From Portulaca oleracea (Eukaryota > Streptophyta > Magnoliopsida > Caryophyllales > Portulacaceae), in NCBI GenBank assembly GCA_029582165.1, contig CM055884.1, positions 16,634,537-16,698,536 on the forward strand: DNA of 64,000 nucleotides, written 5' to 3'. The stretch's first letter is position 1, and the number at the start of each line of letters is the position of its first letter. A program made the translations under genes and the position numbers. Positions 63,605-64,000 of the stretch are shown one piece after another. A model generated the notes under the pieces. The model searched no databases. It saw only the letters and a list, made by a program, of their open reading frames with translations, and had not been told where the DNA came from.

Positions 63605-63844
63605 AGGTCCCGTTCTTTTATACGGCTAGATGCGGTGCGGTGTGTAGGAAATGTGGTGGATTGTGGTGGGTTGGAAAAGTTGTGGTGGAATATGAAAAGT
63701 TTAACTTTAATAAAAAGATAAATTAAATTAGAAAAAGTAGATTGTGATGGGTTGTAGTAGATTGTGGTGGATTGTGGTGGAATATGAAAAGTTGCGGTGC
63801 GGTGTGACACCACAGTCTGTCAGCCCCATAAAAGAACGGGGCCT
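63605..63844. mobile_element. 240-bp MITE with TA duplication
   Basis: Terminal inverted repeats AGGTCCCGTTCTTTTAT / ATAAAAGAACGGGGCCT (one mismatch) flanked by TA (63603-63604, 63845-63846). The interior is rich in GTGGTGGATTGTGG words. The TA target suggests a mariner-like MITE; the alternative TTA target of PIF/Harbinger does not fit both sides. Confidence 0.8.
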
Positions 63845-64000
63845 TAGTTAAACAAACAAATACTTAATTTTTGTTATTGAAATCAACTATTCTATAGCTG
63901 TACACTCTAATACTCTACAGATTCAACGTCCTCCACAGCAACACCTCATGATGCCCTCATCATATTTTCCACGGAGGACCTACGCATGGAGTTTTGATTG
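63845..64000. other. Window end, no feature seen
   Basis: 156 bases with no ORF or repeat structure that I can support. Confidence 0.6.

Overview
The window looks like a gene-free, repeat-dense segment of a flowering-plant nuclear genome. The evidence is LTR retrotransposons with plant-type primer sites (initiator-Met type, tRNA-Asp type, and the TGGCGACTCCACTGG type), Athila/Tat-like gag and protease proteins, MULE-type MITEs, and TATA boxes inside LTRs. The species cannot be read from it; a eudicot is my guess. I see no convincing host protein gene. All family labels (A to J) are local to this answer, and all alignments were made by eye.

Layout, left to right. 1-1337: AT-rich DNA, then a decayed LTR end. 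1338-2208: a palindrome-rich stretch and a copia-type LTR fragment (H1). 2209-22538: an old Athila-like element G on the plus strand. G was split by J (3216-15852, TSD CTTAG), which was itself split by a Tat-like non-autonomous element A on the minus strand (5804-12925, TSD GTATC) carrying a 22-copy 35-bp tandem array. G also holds a 1-kb MULE-type element (17043-18065, TSD GGTACTGGG) and a further LTR from 19421. Just inside G lies a complete tRNA-Asp-like sequence (16254-16328) that includes the CCA end.

22539-51458: element F, laid out as internal fragment, LTR, internal, partial LTR. It is split by copia-type C (22823-49070, TSD CAAGG). C contains a three-LTR tandem array of an Athila-like gag-protease element D (24834-37914) and one element E (39005-45366) with a 574-aa acidic gag-like ORF. 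51459-57701: another tandem array (I). 57702-61408: a second copia-type element (H2) holding a solo Tat-like LTR B (58451-60092, TSD CACAC). 61408-62567: an LTR fragment and a TRIM. 63605-63844: a small TA-flanked MITE. Two copies of one 0.6-kb MULE-like MITE sit at 48352-48946 and 54506-55107.

How the parts work together: none of the elements keeps a full gag-pol, so all appear to depend on enzymes supplied elsewhere. What they keep are cis signals: LTR promoters, PBS, PPT and, in some, gag-protease. The most unusual regularity is that nearly every LTR family carries its own cluster of short GC-rich palindromes close to, usually just upstream of, its TATA box. Some of these words recur in LTRs with no other evident similarity. 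The second notable signal is the full-length primer-tRNA copy in G.
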